From assembly GCA_026388765.1 (NCBI GenBank), contig JAPLJC010000262.1:1-32727 (forward strand): a DNA stretch of 32,727 bases, in the 5' to 3' direction. Below, in pieces: positions 1-8,998 of this stretch. Position 1 is the stretch's first letter; each line of letters begins with the position of its first letter. The DNA comes from Deltaproteobacteria bacterium. Lineage in GTDB: Bacteria; Desulfobacterota; Desulfobaccia; Desulfobaccales; 0-14-0-80-60-11. The notes under the pieces were generated by a model. It searched no databases. It was given only the letters and a program-made list of their open reading frames with translations, and had not been told where the DNA came from. The translations under genes and the position numbers were made by a program.

Positions 1-1900
1 GCTCAAATCGGCTGTAAAGATCTTTAGCGCGGCCGATGATTACCTCATCTAATAAAGAACATGCTCGGACTTGCATAGATGTCATTGGAGTATCTTTATC
101 TTGCGTGACATACCAGAGAACTCTGGCAGGACTCAAGATTCCCCCACCCGAGCGAGCGCTACGATAATAGACGTTTTCGTTGCGCAAAAGGAGATCATCT
201 CTGCCTCCCAATAGTGTCTGACGTGCAATACCTTCGTCAAATAAATGCTGTGCCCAAACCGGCATTATGGAAACGATAAAGTTAGGGATGTTAGCGTCAA
301 GGATTCTCACTGGCCATAACCTTCGTTCCAAATCTGCCAACCTGAGAGAATCTTGTTCCTCTGCCGCATTGAGCAACTCAGCAATCAAATTATCCACTAT
401 GGGCATGGTAGCAGAGAAGCGTTCCCCCAAACTAGATAATCGAGTCAATATGCCTTCTAGATTATCAGCCACCGGTAAACTGATTTTAAACCACTTGTCT
501 TTAAACTTCGTAAAACCGCACTCTTCCAAGGATCGTTCAAACCCTCCCTGAGCTTGAATATCGGTGACTCTGACAAATGGACGATTTTCTTTGACCGATA
601 ACTGGACCGCTCTGCGCAACAAATGGCGTAGCACTGTACCGGATAGGGTTGATCGTGATACTCTGACCATCGGAATCCCAAGTTCTGATACATCACTGCG
701 ATCATACACGATAAAGGCCAGAGGGTTTGAACCTATCTTCTGGCAAAGTTCAACTCTATATCTATTTGATTGAGCAATGAAATTACGAATTTTGGATTCG
801 AACTGGCTTTTCCGTTCTTCAGGGTTCCCACATTGATAAATTGGAAACAGAAGCGAGATAAGACTACTGGGCGCTCTTCGGATTGTCAAAGCGCAAGCTC
901 CCCCCAAACGTCTAGGAAGATATTCGACCTCTCGAATGATTTCGTCTAGACGCCCAATGAACCTTCCTGGAGATAGTATTCGGATACCGAACTCTCTATG
1001 GAATTCCTCAGTTTTCTTCAATATCCCCCTATCCTGAGTAATGAAATAAAGGGCATCTCCCTTGATGGAATAGGCCAACTGTCTGATATCGGATCGATCG
1101 CTCTCATTCGATTGAATTGAGAAGAAAATTGAGAGCCGTTGCTCAAGGCTGAGAACATCATCAAAATTGGCGGTTACGGTTCCAAATTGATTTGCAAATT
1201 TACGCCTGCGCATCCGCTCGGTAGGATTGTCATTTCTTTGGATCTCGTTAAAAGCCTCAGGTGTGATTAGCAGTACCACATCCTCAGCTATCCAGTCTTC
1301 CTGGAGAGCCTTGGCCTCTTCACTAAGTATTCTATCTCTATCAAAGACCTCTGGCAGGGGGTCTTGTAAGCGGTACAAAATATTCATGTCAATGACTGCA
1401 CGGGTCTTTTGGGCCGAACTCTGCTCCATTAATGCCATTAACGGCAATTGGCGTAGCTCCATTTCCCATCGGAGAATGGGGTGACCGCTACGGCCGATGG
1501 TTTCTCCTTTATAGATAAAGCCACTTTTTGGCCAAAAATCAGTTGCATCATAGTCTCGCCGGCAATTCACTTCGAGCCTTAGAAAATTATTTATTGTGAT
1601 GCTACGCAATTTCTTTACGAGGGCTCTGGCAATGCCCATTTTACGATATGGCTCATCGACACATAAGTGCACAATAACCCCTACCGGCCAAACTCCGCCC
1701 CGGTGAACGACACGATAAAGTAGATAACCATAAAATTCATCTTTCCCACTTCGGGCTCGGGCTACTATCACGCACCCCTTGGCTGCGTGTTCCTCGAAAG
1801 CCCCCTCGGGAAAGAACCCAAGGGTCTGGCTGTTCTTACGCCCAAGGTCTTTGACTATAGGCAAGAAGCGCGATTTTTCGTCTATGTATTCTATTATCAT
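1..1900 (-). CDS. GNAT N-acetyltransferase / PIN-domain fusion protein, 3' end beyond window
   Basis: Manual reverse-strand translation from the ATG at 1900-1898 stays open to the window edge (about 633 codons). N-terminus MIIEYIDEKSRFLPIVKDLGRKNSQTLGFFPEGAFEEHAAKGCVIVARARSG...VIVHLCVDEPYRKMGIARALVKKLR is GNAT-like. The middle AVIDMNILYRLQDP...NESDRSDIRQLAYSIKGDALYFITQDRGILKK is PIN-like. Absent from the supplied ORF track because no stop lies inside the window. Confidence 0.85.
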   Translation of the reverse strand, partial: MIIEYIDEKSRFLPIVKDLGRKNSQTLGFFPEGAFEEHAAKGCVIVARARSGKDEFYGYLLYRVVHRGGVWPVGVIVHLCVDEPYRKMGIARALVKKLRSITINNFLRLEVNCRRDYDATDFWPKSGFIYKGETIGRSGHPILRWEMELRQLPLMALMEQSSAQKTRAVIDMNILYRLQDPLPEVFDRDRILSEEAKALQEDWIAEDVVLLITPEAFNEIQRNDNPTERMRRRKFANQFGTVTANFDDVLSLEQRLSIFFSIQSNESDRSDIRQLAYSIKGDALYFITQDRGILKKTEEFHREFGIRILSPGRFIGRLDEIIREVEYLPRRLGGACALTIRRAPSSLISLLFPIYQCGNPEERKSQFESKIRNFIAQSNRYRVELCQKIGSNPLAFIVYDRSDVSELGIPMVRVSRSTLSGTVLRHLLRRAVQLSVKENRPFVRVTDIQAQGGFERSLEECGFTKFKDKWFKISLPVADNLEGILTRLSSLGERFSATMPIVDNLIAELLNAAEEQDSLRLADLERRLWPVRILDANIPNFIVSIMPVWAQHLFDEGIARQTLLGGRDDLLLRNENVYYRSARSGGGILSPARVLWYVTQDKDTPMTSMQVRACSLLDEVIIGRAKDLYSRFE

Positions 1901-2054
1901 GCTTCCGAAATCTATATCGGAGGATGGTATTATTATTCTCTGATATTTCAATAAGAGGTAGAAAAATATTTGTCAAGCAAATAGCTACTCTGATTGATAT
2001 ATTTGGTTTTAGAATTATTGCAAACTCGACTGCTCTTGACTATAATTATTCAAT

Positions 2055-2948
2055 ATGGCTAAAGAAACCTGGATTGAGGTGCGCTTCCTGATGCCGGCCG
2101 GGATGCAGGAGGAGGGGGGCCTGTTCCTCACGGAGTTCAGCGGCCGGGGGGTAATCCTGGAGGAGGAGGGGGCGCCGGCTGGAGGGGTGATTGTCCGGGC
2201 CTTTTTCCGGCCCGAGGAATTTGGCGCCTGGCAGGAGGAGCAGTTGCAGGAATACCTGAAGCGCCTGGCCGGCCATGATCTCTTGCCCCTGGGGCTGGAG
2301 ATGCGCCAGGTGGCCGAGGAGGATTGGGCCGAGGCCTGGAAGGCCCATTTCAAGGCCCAGAAGGTCACCGACCGCCTGGTGATTTGTCCGCCCTGGGAGG
2401 ACTATGCCCCGGCGGCCGGGGAGATCGTGGTCACCATCTACCCGGGCATGGCCTTCGGCACCGGCCGGCATGCCACGACGCTCTTGTGCCTTAAGGCGCT
2501 GGAGGAGGTCTGGGAGCAGGACCTGCCGGAGACTCACAAGCCCTGGCAGGTGCTGGACGTGGGCACCGGCACCGGCATCCTGGCCCTGGCCGCGGCGCGC
2601 CTGGGAGCGGGGGTGCTGGCCATCGACGTGGACCCCGAAGCGGTGGCCGCGGCCCTGGAAAACGTGCGCCTGAATGCTTTGGAGGAACGGATTTTGGTGG
2701 AGGACACCCTGCTCCAGGCCATCCGGCAGCAATTCGCCTTGATCCTGGCCAACCTCACCACCCTGGACCTGCTGCACCTGGCCGATTCCTTGACGGGCCG
2801 ACTCTTGAGCGGCGGGGCCTTGATCATTTCAGGGTTTCTGGAGAAAGACCGGCCGCAGTTGGAGGCCCGTTTCCTGGGGTTGGGGCTGACCGAGGCCGGT
2901 TATTTCAGCCAGGACGATTGGGGCGTCTTGATCTTGCGGCGGCCGTGA
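2055..2948 (+). CDS. prmA: ribosomal protein L11 methyltransferase
   Basis: ORF with SAM motif VLDVGTGTGILALAAARLGAGVLAIDVDPEAV, GMAFGTGRHATT and LANLTT, typical of PrmA. Confidence 0.93.
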   Translation: MAKETWIEVRFLMPAGMQEEGGLFLTEFSGRGVILEEEGAPAGGVIVRAFFRPEEFGAWQEEQLQEYLKRLAGHDLLPLGLEMRQVAEEDWAEAWKAHFKAQKVTDRLVICPPWEDYAPAAGEIVVTIYPGMAFGTGRHATTLLCLKALEEVWEQDLPETHKPWQVLDVGTGTGILALAAARLGAGVLAIDVDPEAVAAALENVRLNALEERILVEDTLLQAIRQQFALILANLTTLDLLHLADSLTGRLLSGGALIISGFLEKDRPQLEARFLGLGLTEAGYFSQDDWGVLILRRP

Positions 2949-2994
2949 GTCAGTAGTCAGTAGTCAGTAGTCAGTAGTCAGTAGTCAGTAGTCA
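2948..2994. repeat. heptamer tandem repeat (AGTCAGT)x6 plus partial unit
   Basis: Read directly: six perfect AGTCAGT units starting at the prmA stop codon. Confidence 0.97.
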
Positions 2995-3141
2995 AATGAT
3001 TATGGCGGTTTTTTTTGATGTCAAGGTAAAAGTTTTATGAAATTAAAGACATATTACAAAAGGCATGGTTTTTCGGCAAGGAGCTGCAAATAATAATCAG
3101 TAAGCTGATGTGCGGCGAAGCCCGAAGTTAGCTTTTTTTCT

Positions 3142-3178
3142 CTTCCCCCTGAGAGGGGAGGGTAGGTTGGGGGTGAGA
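3142..3178. repeat. C/G-rich interspersed palindromic repeat (CCCCCTGAGAGGGGAGGGTAGGTTGGGGGTGAG type)
   Basis: Related to 3204-3242 (opposite orientation) and 3603-3644. Confidence 0.7.
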
Positions 3179-3203
3179 TAGTCTTTAAAATTAAATACGT
3201 TAG

Positions 3204-3242
3204 CCACCCTCCCCCCAGCCCCCTCCCCTCAAGGGAAGGGGA
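3204..3242. repeat. C/G-rich interspersed palindromic repeat (inverted mate)
   Basis: CCACCCTCCCCCCAGCCCCCTCCCCTCAAGGGAAGGGG; CCCCT/AGGGG-type palindrome. Confidence 0.7.
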
Positions 3243-3271
3243 TAAAACCAATCTTGATAATGGAGAACGCC

Positions 3272-3583
3272 ATGAAGGAATTCTTACAGAAGGCCTGGTT
3301 ATTTGGCGCCGGGGTGTTTGAGTTCACCAAGGAAAAAGTGGAGGAACTGGTCCAGGAGATGGTGCGCCGAGGGGAAATCAGCCAGAAGGAGAGCCCCGAG
3401 ACGGTGAAGGAGTTCCTGGCTAAGGCCCAGGAGGCGCAGACGGCCTTGGTGGAACGGGTCAAGGGAATGGTGAATAAGGCCCTGGCGGAGGCGAAGCCGG
3501 CCCTGGCCGCGGACCTGGAGGCCCTGGAGAAACGGCTGGCGGCGCTGGAAGAAGAGGTGAGGAAGTTGAAGGAGGATGGGTGA
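3272..3583 (+). CDS. phasin-like coiled-coil protein
   Basis: MKEFLQKAWLFGAGVFEFTKEKVEELVQEMVRRGEISQKE...LEKRLAALEEEVRKL; phasin/PhaF-like pattern. The ORF can start at 3254, 3260 or 3272. Confidence 0.7.
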   Translation: MKEFLQKAWLFGAGVFEFTKEKVEELVQEMVRRGEISQKESPETVKEFLAKAQEAQTALVERVKGMVNKALAEAKPALAADLEALEKRLAALEEEVRKLKEDG

Positions 3584-3602
3584 GCCAACGGAAAGGAGTT
3601 TC

Positions 3603-3644
3603 GCCACCCCCACCCCAGCCCTCCCCCCTCAAGGGGGAGGGGGT
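3603..3644. repeat. C/G-rich interspersed palindromic repeat
   Basis: CACCCCCACCCCAGCCCTCCCCCCTCAAGGGGGAGGGGG; same family as 3204-3242. Confidence 0.7.
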
Positions 3645-3709
3645 AAAAGCAGGAACTTATTTGATGCACTGATTAGACTTCCTAACTCGTAACTGCTAGC
3701 TGACTAAAT

Positions 3710-4438
3710 ATGCGCCGCTTCTATGCACCGCCCGAGCGTTTTCAGGATGACACGGTGTGGCTCGACTCCGAGGAAACCCGGCATCTGGCCCGGGTCTTGC
3801 GCCTGGGGGTGGGCGAGAAGGTGGAGGTTTGCGATGGCGCCGGCAGGAATGTCGAAGCCCGGGTGGCGGTCATAGAGGCTGGCGGGGCGCAATTGCAGGT
3901 GCTCCGGGAGTTGGCCTTTTGGGGGGAATCGCCCCTGCGCCTGGTGCTGGGCATCGGCCTGGCCAAAGGGGAGGCCCTGGATGGGGTGCTGCGCCAGGCC
4001 ACCGAAATGGGGGTGCAGCAAATTATCCCGTTTATCTCAGAGCGCTCGGAACGGGTGACCCGGGAGCGATTCCTACGGCGCCGGGAACGCTGGCAGCGCT
4101 TGGCCCGGGAAATCATTAAATCCTGCCAACGATCGGTGCTACCGGAGATCAGCGCGGTGCAGGAGTTTGGCGCGGTGTTGGCGGGCCCCGAGGCGGTGAA
4201 ACTCATCTTTTGGGAAGAAGAGCGGGGCGGGGGACTGCAAGCCTGCCTGAGCCAGCCCCGACCGGCCGCGGCCCGGGTCCTCATAGGCCCCGAGGGAGGC
4301 TTTGCCGCCGCTGAGGTGGACCGGGCAAAGGCTGCGGGCTTTAAGGTGGTGAGTCTGGGACCCCGGCGCCTCAAGGTCGAGACCGCGGCCCTGGCGGCCC
4401 TCACCCTGCTGCAGTTCGCCTGGGGGGACCTGGCCTGA
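3710..4438 (+). CDS. rsmE: 16S rRNA (uracil(1498)-N(3))-methyltransferase
   Basis: MRRFYAPPERF...HLARVLRLGVGEKVEVCDGAG...IGPEGGFAAAEVDRAKAAGFKVVSLGPRRLKVETAALAAL. Confidence 0.94.
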   Translation: MRRFYAPPERFQDDTVWLDSEETRHLARVLRLGVGEKVEVCDGAGRNVEARVAVIEAGGAQLQVLRELAFWGESPLRLVLGIGLAKGEALDGVLRQATEMGVQQIIPFISERSERVTRERFLRRRERWQRLAREIIKSCQRSVLPEISAVQEFGAVLAGPEAVKLIFWEEERGGGLQACLSQPRPAAARVLIGPEGGFAAAEVDRAKAAGFKVVSLGPRRLKVETAALAALTLLQFAWGDLA

Positions 4439-4443
4439 AGAAT

Positions 4444-4503
4444 AGTTCAAAGTTCAAGGTTCAAGGTTCAAAGTTCAAAGTTCAAAGTTCAAAGTTCAAA
4501 GTT
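4444..4503. repeat. heptamer tandem repeat (A/G)GTTCAA x8 plus partial unit
   Basis: Read directly; two units are GGTTCAA. Confidence 0.97.
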
Positions 4504-4505
4504 GT

Positions 4506-4686
4506 GACCTCTGCGAAAGTCCTCCAATCTGTCATTCTGAGGTAGCGAAGCGACTGAAGAATCTCGGTTTGGTAGCACAGCATTTCCAGGCTGTGCCCAT
4601 TCCAGCACAGGCTAGAAAGCCTGTGCCACCAAAAGCCGAGATCCTTCGCTTCGCTCAGGATGACAAAAAGGCTTTTCGCAGAGGTC
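4506..4686. mobile_element. long-hairpin MITE-like/palindromic repeat element
   Basis: Outer arms GACCTCTGCGAAAG / CTTTTCGCAGAGGTC; inner arms TGTCATTCTGAGGTAGCGAAGCGACTGAAGAATCTCGG / CCGAGATCCTTCGCTTCGCTCAGGATGACA. AGTTCAAAGTT is present on both flanks. Confidence 0.75.
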
Positions 4687-4728
4687 TTAAGTTCAAAGTT
4701 GGCTAAGATGCCGGAGTTTTTATAACTT

Positions 4729-5661
4729 ATGGGAGAGCCGACGGTTCCTGAGGGACTGCCATACCTGGATCTCAATACCCATCTGCGGCGGCGTTTTGGG
4801 GTGCGGGTGCAGAAGATCACTCTGGACGCCGGCCTGACCTGCCCGAACCGGGACGGCCAGGTGTCCGGCGGCGGTTGTCTCTATTGCAACGCCCGGGGCT
4901 CCGGCACCGGCGCCTGGGCCCGGGGGCTCAACCTCAAGGCGCAAATGCAGGAGGGCCTGGCCCGCCTCAAGGCCCGCTATCAGGCTTCCCGGTTCATCGC
5001 TTATTTCCAGAGCTTTTCCAATACCTACGCCCCGGTGGCGCAACTGCGGGCCCTCTATGATGAGGCCCTGGCCTTTCCCGAGGTGGTGGGCCTGAGTATC
5101 GGCACCCGCCCCGATTGCCTGGGCGATGAGGTGCTGGATTTGCTGGCGGCCTATGCCCAGGAACGCCTGCTGTGGCTGGAGCTGGGGCTGCAGTCGGCCC
5201 ACGATCAGACCTTAAAGGCCCTGAACCGGGGCCATGACGTCGCCTGTTTCTCCCGGGCCGTGGCCCGGGCTGCGGCGCGAGGTCTGGAGGTAGTGGCCCA
5301 CGTGATCTTGGGGCTACCCGGGGAGGGCCCCAGGGAGATGGCGGCCACTGCGGCTTATCTGGCCCGGCTGCCCTTGCAAGGGGTCAAGATCCACCTGCTT
5401 TACGTGGTCAAGGGCGCCAAACTGGCCCGGCTCCATCAGGACGGGGCCTACACCTGCCTCACGGAAGATGAATATGTCCGTCTGGTGGCGGATTTTGTGG
5501 AACTCCTGCCGCCCCAATTCGTCATCCACCGCCTCACCGGGGATCCCCACCGCCAAGAACTGCTGGCGCCGGACTGGTGCCTGGACAAGCCCCGGGTTCT
5601 GGGCCTTATCCGGGAAGAGTTCGCCCGCCGGGGCAGCCGCCAGGGGAGCCGACTGAAGTGA
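4729..5661 (+). CDS. TIGR01212-type radical SAM protein
   Basis: LTCPNRDGQVSGGGCLYCNARGSG, YFQSFSNTYAP, GTRPDCLGDEVLDLL, LELGLQSAHDQTLKALNRGH. Confidence 0.93.
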   Translation: MGEPTVPEGLPYLDLNTHLRRRFGVRVQKITLDAGLTCPNRDGQVSGGGCLYCNARGSGTGAWARGLNLKAQMQEGLARLKARYQASRFIAYFQSFSNTYAPVAQLRALYDEALAFPEVVGLSIGTRPDCLGDEVLDLLAAYAQERLLWLELGLQSAHDQTLKALNRGHDVACFSRAVARAAARGLEVVAHVILGLPGEGPREMAATAAYLARLPLQGVKIHLLYVVKGAKLARLHQDGAYTCLTEDEYVRLVADFVELLPPQFVIHRLTGDPHRQELLAPDWCLDKPRVLGLIREEFARRGSRQGSRLK

Positions 5662-5795
5662 GCAGTGAGCAGTAAAAGCAGGAGTTCTCATAATTTTGAA
5701 TCCTCATAGTAAGAGAAAAAAGACTTTGCCGGGATGCGACACTTTGGCTATATTGAGGGCAAATTTTCGAACCCGAGGACAAGACCAAAAAAAGA

Positions 5796-6605
5796 ATGAC
5801 TTCCAAGAATCCTGAGAACAACCAGGCTGCCGCGGTCCCCCCGGCCTTTTGGCAGCAAGGGCTGGCCTCCATGCGGCGCTACTGGCTCATCTGGTCCCTG
5901 GTGGGGCTGGCGCTGCTGGGCCTGTTGGCTTATTTCACCAGGTGGGCGGTGTGCAGCAGCGGCATGTGGGATTGGGTTTGCCACTATTACGACCTCCTGG
6001 ACGACAAAGAGAAGGTGCGGGCCTTCCTGCAGGCCGCCGGCCCGGCGGCGCCCTTGACCTTCATCCTCACCCAGATCCTGCAAGTGGTGTTCGCGCCCAT
6101 TCCGGGAGAGGCCACCGGTTTTATCGGCGGCTACCTGTTCGGGGTGCCCCTGGGGATGCTGTACTCCACCATCGGCCTGACCGTCGGCTCCCTGATGGCT
6201 TTTATGCTGGGGCGCTGGCTGGAACATAAGTTCGTAGCCCGAGTGGTCAGCAAGGAGAGCATCGAGAAGTTTGATTTTTTGATGGAGCGCCAGGGGGCCC
6301 TTATCGCCTTTTTTCTTTTTGTGGTACCCGGTTTTCCCAAGGACTACCTCTGCTTCATCCTGGGCCTGAGCACCATGTCCTGGAGGCTTTTTTTACTCTT
6401 GTCCACCGTGGGCCGGCTACCCGGCACCCTGATGCTCACCTTGCAGGGGGCCCAGGTTTACAAGGGCAATTACATGGTTACCGGGCTGCTGCTGGGCTTC
6501 TGTCTGCTGTTGGCAGGGATGCTTTATTACTACCGGGAGCCGCTGTATCACTGGCTGCGCAGCTGGCATGAGAATCAGGTGAATAATCACTCAAGCGAGG
6601 TCTGA
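5796..6605 (+). CDS. TVP38/TMEM64 (SNARE-associated/DedA-superfamily) membrane protein
   Basis: Hydrophobic protein; FAPIPGEATGFIGGYLFGVPLGMLYSTIGLTVGSLMAFMLGRWL. Confidence 0.85.
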   Translation: MTSKNPENNQAAAVPPAFWQQGLASMRRYWLIWSLVGLALLGLLAYFTRWAVCSSGMWDWVCHYYDLLDDKEKVRAFLQAAGPAAPLTFILTQILQVVFAPIPGEATGFIGGYLFGVPLGMLYSTIGLTVGSLMAFMLGRWLEHKFVARVVSKESIEKFDFLMERQGALIAFFLFVVPGFPKDYLCFILGLSTMSWRLFLLLSTVGRLPGTLMLTLQGAQVYKGNYMVTGLLLGFCLLLAGMLYYYREPLYHWLRSWHENQVNNHSSEV

Positions 6606-6651
6606 GCAGGCGGTCTTATTGGTTGGGGAAAGTTATTCAGGGGTGAAAATT

Positions 6652-6687
6652 GAGGGGAGGACCGGCATTGATGCCGGGCCTCCCCTC
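6652..6687. terminator. strong hairpin downstream of the TVP38 gene
   Basis: GAGGGGAGGaCCGGCAT TG ATGCCGGgCCTCCCCTC; no T-run, so possibly not an intrinsic terminator. Confidence 0.5.
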
Positions 6688-6691
6688 GAAG

Positions 6692-6724
6692 CTCCTGCTG
6701 CCCTAGCGGGCAGTTAGGAGTTTT
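6692..6724 (+). terminator. intrinsic terminator candidate
   Basis: CTCCTgCTGCCC TAGC GGGCAGttAGGAG followed by TTTT. Confidence 0.6.
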
Positions 6725-6990
6725 GCACCGCCTTACCGGGTTGGGGAGAATCGCCCGGACTGGCGGCTGGCGGGAAAATCCCCAAAAATTTTTGTCGATG
6801 GTTCGGCCGTGGTTTCCAGGCGGCCCCTCTCACCCAGGACTCGCTTTAACCGGCCCGGATGGTTACTCCTGTGACGACACCTCAGCACGGCTGCGCCCGA
6901 TCTCTTACCTAAATATTATGAACGAGGCCCGACGCGTCCGGCTCGGATCCCTCCATACGGGGCCGCTCTTGCATTAAGAGTGACAGAAAA

Positions 6991-7263
6991 CTACTTTACC
7001 ATGTCTTTCAGCTGTTTTCCCGGTTTGAACTTCACTACCTTGGTGGCCGGAATCTTGATGGGCTTGCCGGTTTGCGGATTCCGACCTTCCCGGGCCTTCC
7101 GTTCCGTCACGGAAAAGGTGCCAAAGCCTGCCAACGCCAGGCGGCCCTGCTTCTTCAGGGTGGCTGAAACGATCCGGATCAGGCTGTTGATGGCTTTTTC
7201 CGCATCCACTTTCCTAACTTGGGCCTCTCCCGCGACTGCTGCAATCAATTCTGCTTTGGTCAT
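6991..7263 (-). CDS. hup: HU-family DNA-binding protein
   Basis: MTKAELIAAVAGEAQVRKVDAEKAINSLIRIVS...GRLALAGFGTFSVTERKAREGRNPQTGKPIKIPATKVVKFKPGKQLKD. Confidence 0.96.
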   Translation of the reverse strand: MTKAELIAAVAGEAQVRKVDAEKAINSLIRIVSATLKKQGRLALAGFGTFSVTERKAREGRNPQTGKPIKIPATKVVKFKPGKQLKDMVK

Positions 7264-7679
7264 AATCCTTTCTCCCTTTCTCCTGGTTTGCGGTTGACTA
7301 CAATTCCCCTATAGCCATGGCCATCTTCTTGGAAAATGGGTTTTCCGACGCCCATCCCCCCCTTTATAAAAGATATATTTTCGAGTCCCGATGGGCGCGC
7401 TGCGCCTGCTGCCGCTATATCAGAGGCCATCGGAAGTGACAGCTTCCCCTTGATAGCATAAAATATCGGCGGATGACAATAAAATTATTGCAATGTTTTC
7501 TTTTATTCATCACATTTTCATCCATTTTTTCAGGGGCCGGAGTCAGCCGGACCGGACGCGGACCGCTTAGGTGTGGGGCGGCCATGGTTAACTTATTAGA
7601 ATATCGTTTATTTATCGCTGAAGGCCGCCTCCCCTAATACACGGGAGGTGAGGCTCCGGTCGGGTAAGAAAATATTTCC

Positions 7680-8783
7680 CTATCTGCTCACCTGGCGCAG
7701 CAATCCCAGGGCCAGGCCGCCGAAGACCAGGTGCGGGAAGATGACCGCCAGAACGGGCGGCAGGCGGCCGGCCTGGCCAAAAGAGGCGCAAAAGCCGAAG
7801 AAGAGCCAGTAGCAGAACATCAGCCCCATACCCAGGGCGACGATGGAGGTGAGGTGGGCCCGGTTATGACGCAAGGCCAGGGCCAACCCCAAAATGACCA
7901 TGATCAGGGGGGTTAGCGACAGGGACAGGCGGCTGTACAGGTCCACCCGGTAGGGAGTGGACTTGTAACCGTCCCGCTCGAGGCGCGCCACGTAGCGGTA
8001 GAGCTCGGTGATATCCATCTCGGTGACCTTTTTCTCGAGGTCGGCAAAGTCAGCCGGGCGTTCCGTCAGGACGATGTCCCGCTCTTGGAACTTCTCCCCG
8101 GAGAGGATGCCCCCGGCGCCCAGGGTCTGAATCTGGCCCTGGGTAAAGTGCCAATGGGTCCCCTGGAAATGGGCCCGGGCCGCGGCAATGATCTGCACCA
8201 ACTGGAATTGCCGGTCGAAGAGATAGATCTTGACCCCCTCCATGGTTTGGATATCTTTGCGGAAGATGAGGATACTATAGATAGCCTGGTCGCCTTTGTA
8301 CCAGAAGTGCTCCATGGTGTGGAGGTTGCGGGGCGGCTTCTTGTCCACTTCGCTTTGCCAGAAACTATTGAGCCGCCCCTGGCTCCAGGGGATCAGGAAG
8401 AGGTTGAGGGCCAGCATGACGGCCACTACATAGCCGGTTAGAACCATCACCGGCCGCACCAGTTGCAGGATGTCCAATCCGGAGGTGCGCACGGCCAGGG
8501 TCTCCTGGCTTCGGGACATGAGACCGAAGGTGAGCATGATCCCCAGCAACACCGCGGCGGGTAGTACCTGGCCCACCGCGAAAGGGATCTTCAGGAGAGA
8601 ATATTCCAACAGGTCCCCCAACCCCAAATGAGCCCGTACCAGGCGGTCGATCTTCTCAAAAAAGTCGACAATGACGAAGAGGGAGACGAAGGTGACCAGG
8701 CTCAAACCCGTGAGTTTGAGAAACTCCCGGGCCACGTAAGCTTCCAGGATCTTGGGGCGCCAGTAACGGGTGGAATCCTGCAT
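7680..8783 (-). CDS. lptG: LptF/LptG-family LPS export permease (LptG-like)
   Basis: YjgP/YjgQ-like: AREFLKLTGLSLVTFVSLFVIVDFFEKIDRLVR...VLLGIMLTFGLMSRSQETLAVRTSGLDILQLVRPVM...YRVDLYSRLSLSLTPLIMVILGLALALR. Confidence 0.85.
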   Translation of the reverse strand: MQDSTRYWRPKILEAYVAREFLKLTGLSLVTFVSLFVIVDFFEKIDRLVRAHLGLGDLLEYSLLKIPFAVGQVLPAAVLLGIMLTFGLMSRSQETLAVRTSGLDILQLVRPVMVLTGYVVAVMLALNLFLIPWSQGRLNSFWQSEVDKKPPRNLHTMEHFWYKGDQAIYSILIFRKDIQTMEGVKIYLFDRQFQLVQIIAAARAHFQGTHWHFTQGQIQTLGAGGILSGEKFQERDIVLTERPADFADLEKKVTEMDITELYRYVARLERDGYKSTPYRVDLYSRLSLSLTPLIMVILGLALALRHNRAHLTSIVALGMGLMFCYWLFFGFCASFGQAGRLPPVLAVIFPHLVFGGLALGLLRQVSR

Positions 8784-8800
8784 GATGCTGGATATATCAG

Positions 8801-8883
8801 AAAGGGGAAAGGGTTAAAAGGGGAAAAGGGGAAAGGGTTAAAAGGGGAAGGGGTTAAAAGGGGAAAAGGGGAAAAGGGAAATG
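8801..8883. repeat. purine-only-rich G/A tandem repeat (about 23-nt units, GGGGAAAGGGTTAAAA), G-quadruplex-capable
   Basis: Directly visible tandem tract immediately upstream of the lptG start. Confidence 0.9.
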
Positions 8884-8998
8884 ACCCGAAACAATTTGCA
8901 GAATTTTTAAGGAAGGAAGGGAAGGATGAGGCGAATAAAGACCAAAGGCGCAGGTTTTTCCCGTTTAACCTTTTCCCCGTTGCCCCGCAGGTGATTAA

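Noticed and set aside
457-705. 82-aa minus-strand ORF
   Set aside because: Out of frame with the long GNAT-PIN reading frame on the same strand, which explains this DNA.
2046-2777. 243-aa minus-strand ORF opposite prmA
   Set aside because: GC-rich antisense shadow of prmA; low-complexity composition.
2948-2994. Possible CRISPR-like array
   Set aside because: Contiguous 7-nt units without spacers; a simple tandem repeat. No cas genes in the window.
3054-3251. 65-aa minus-strand ORF (SPSLEGRGLGGGW)
   Set aside because: Translation of the C/G-rich REP-like repeats, not a protein gene. Same for 3229-3669.
6723-6977. 84-aa plus-strand ORF between the TVP38 gene and HU
   Set aside because: No recognisable family and begins in a terminator T-run; not supported.
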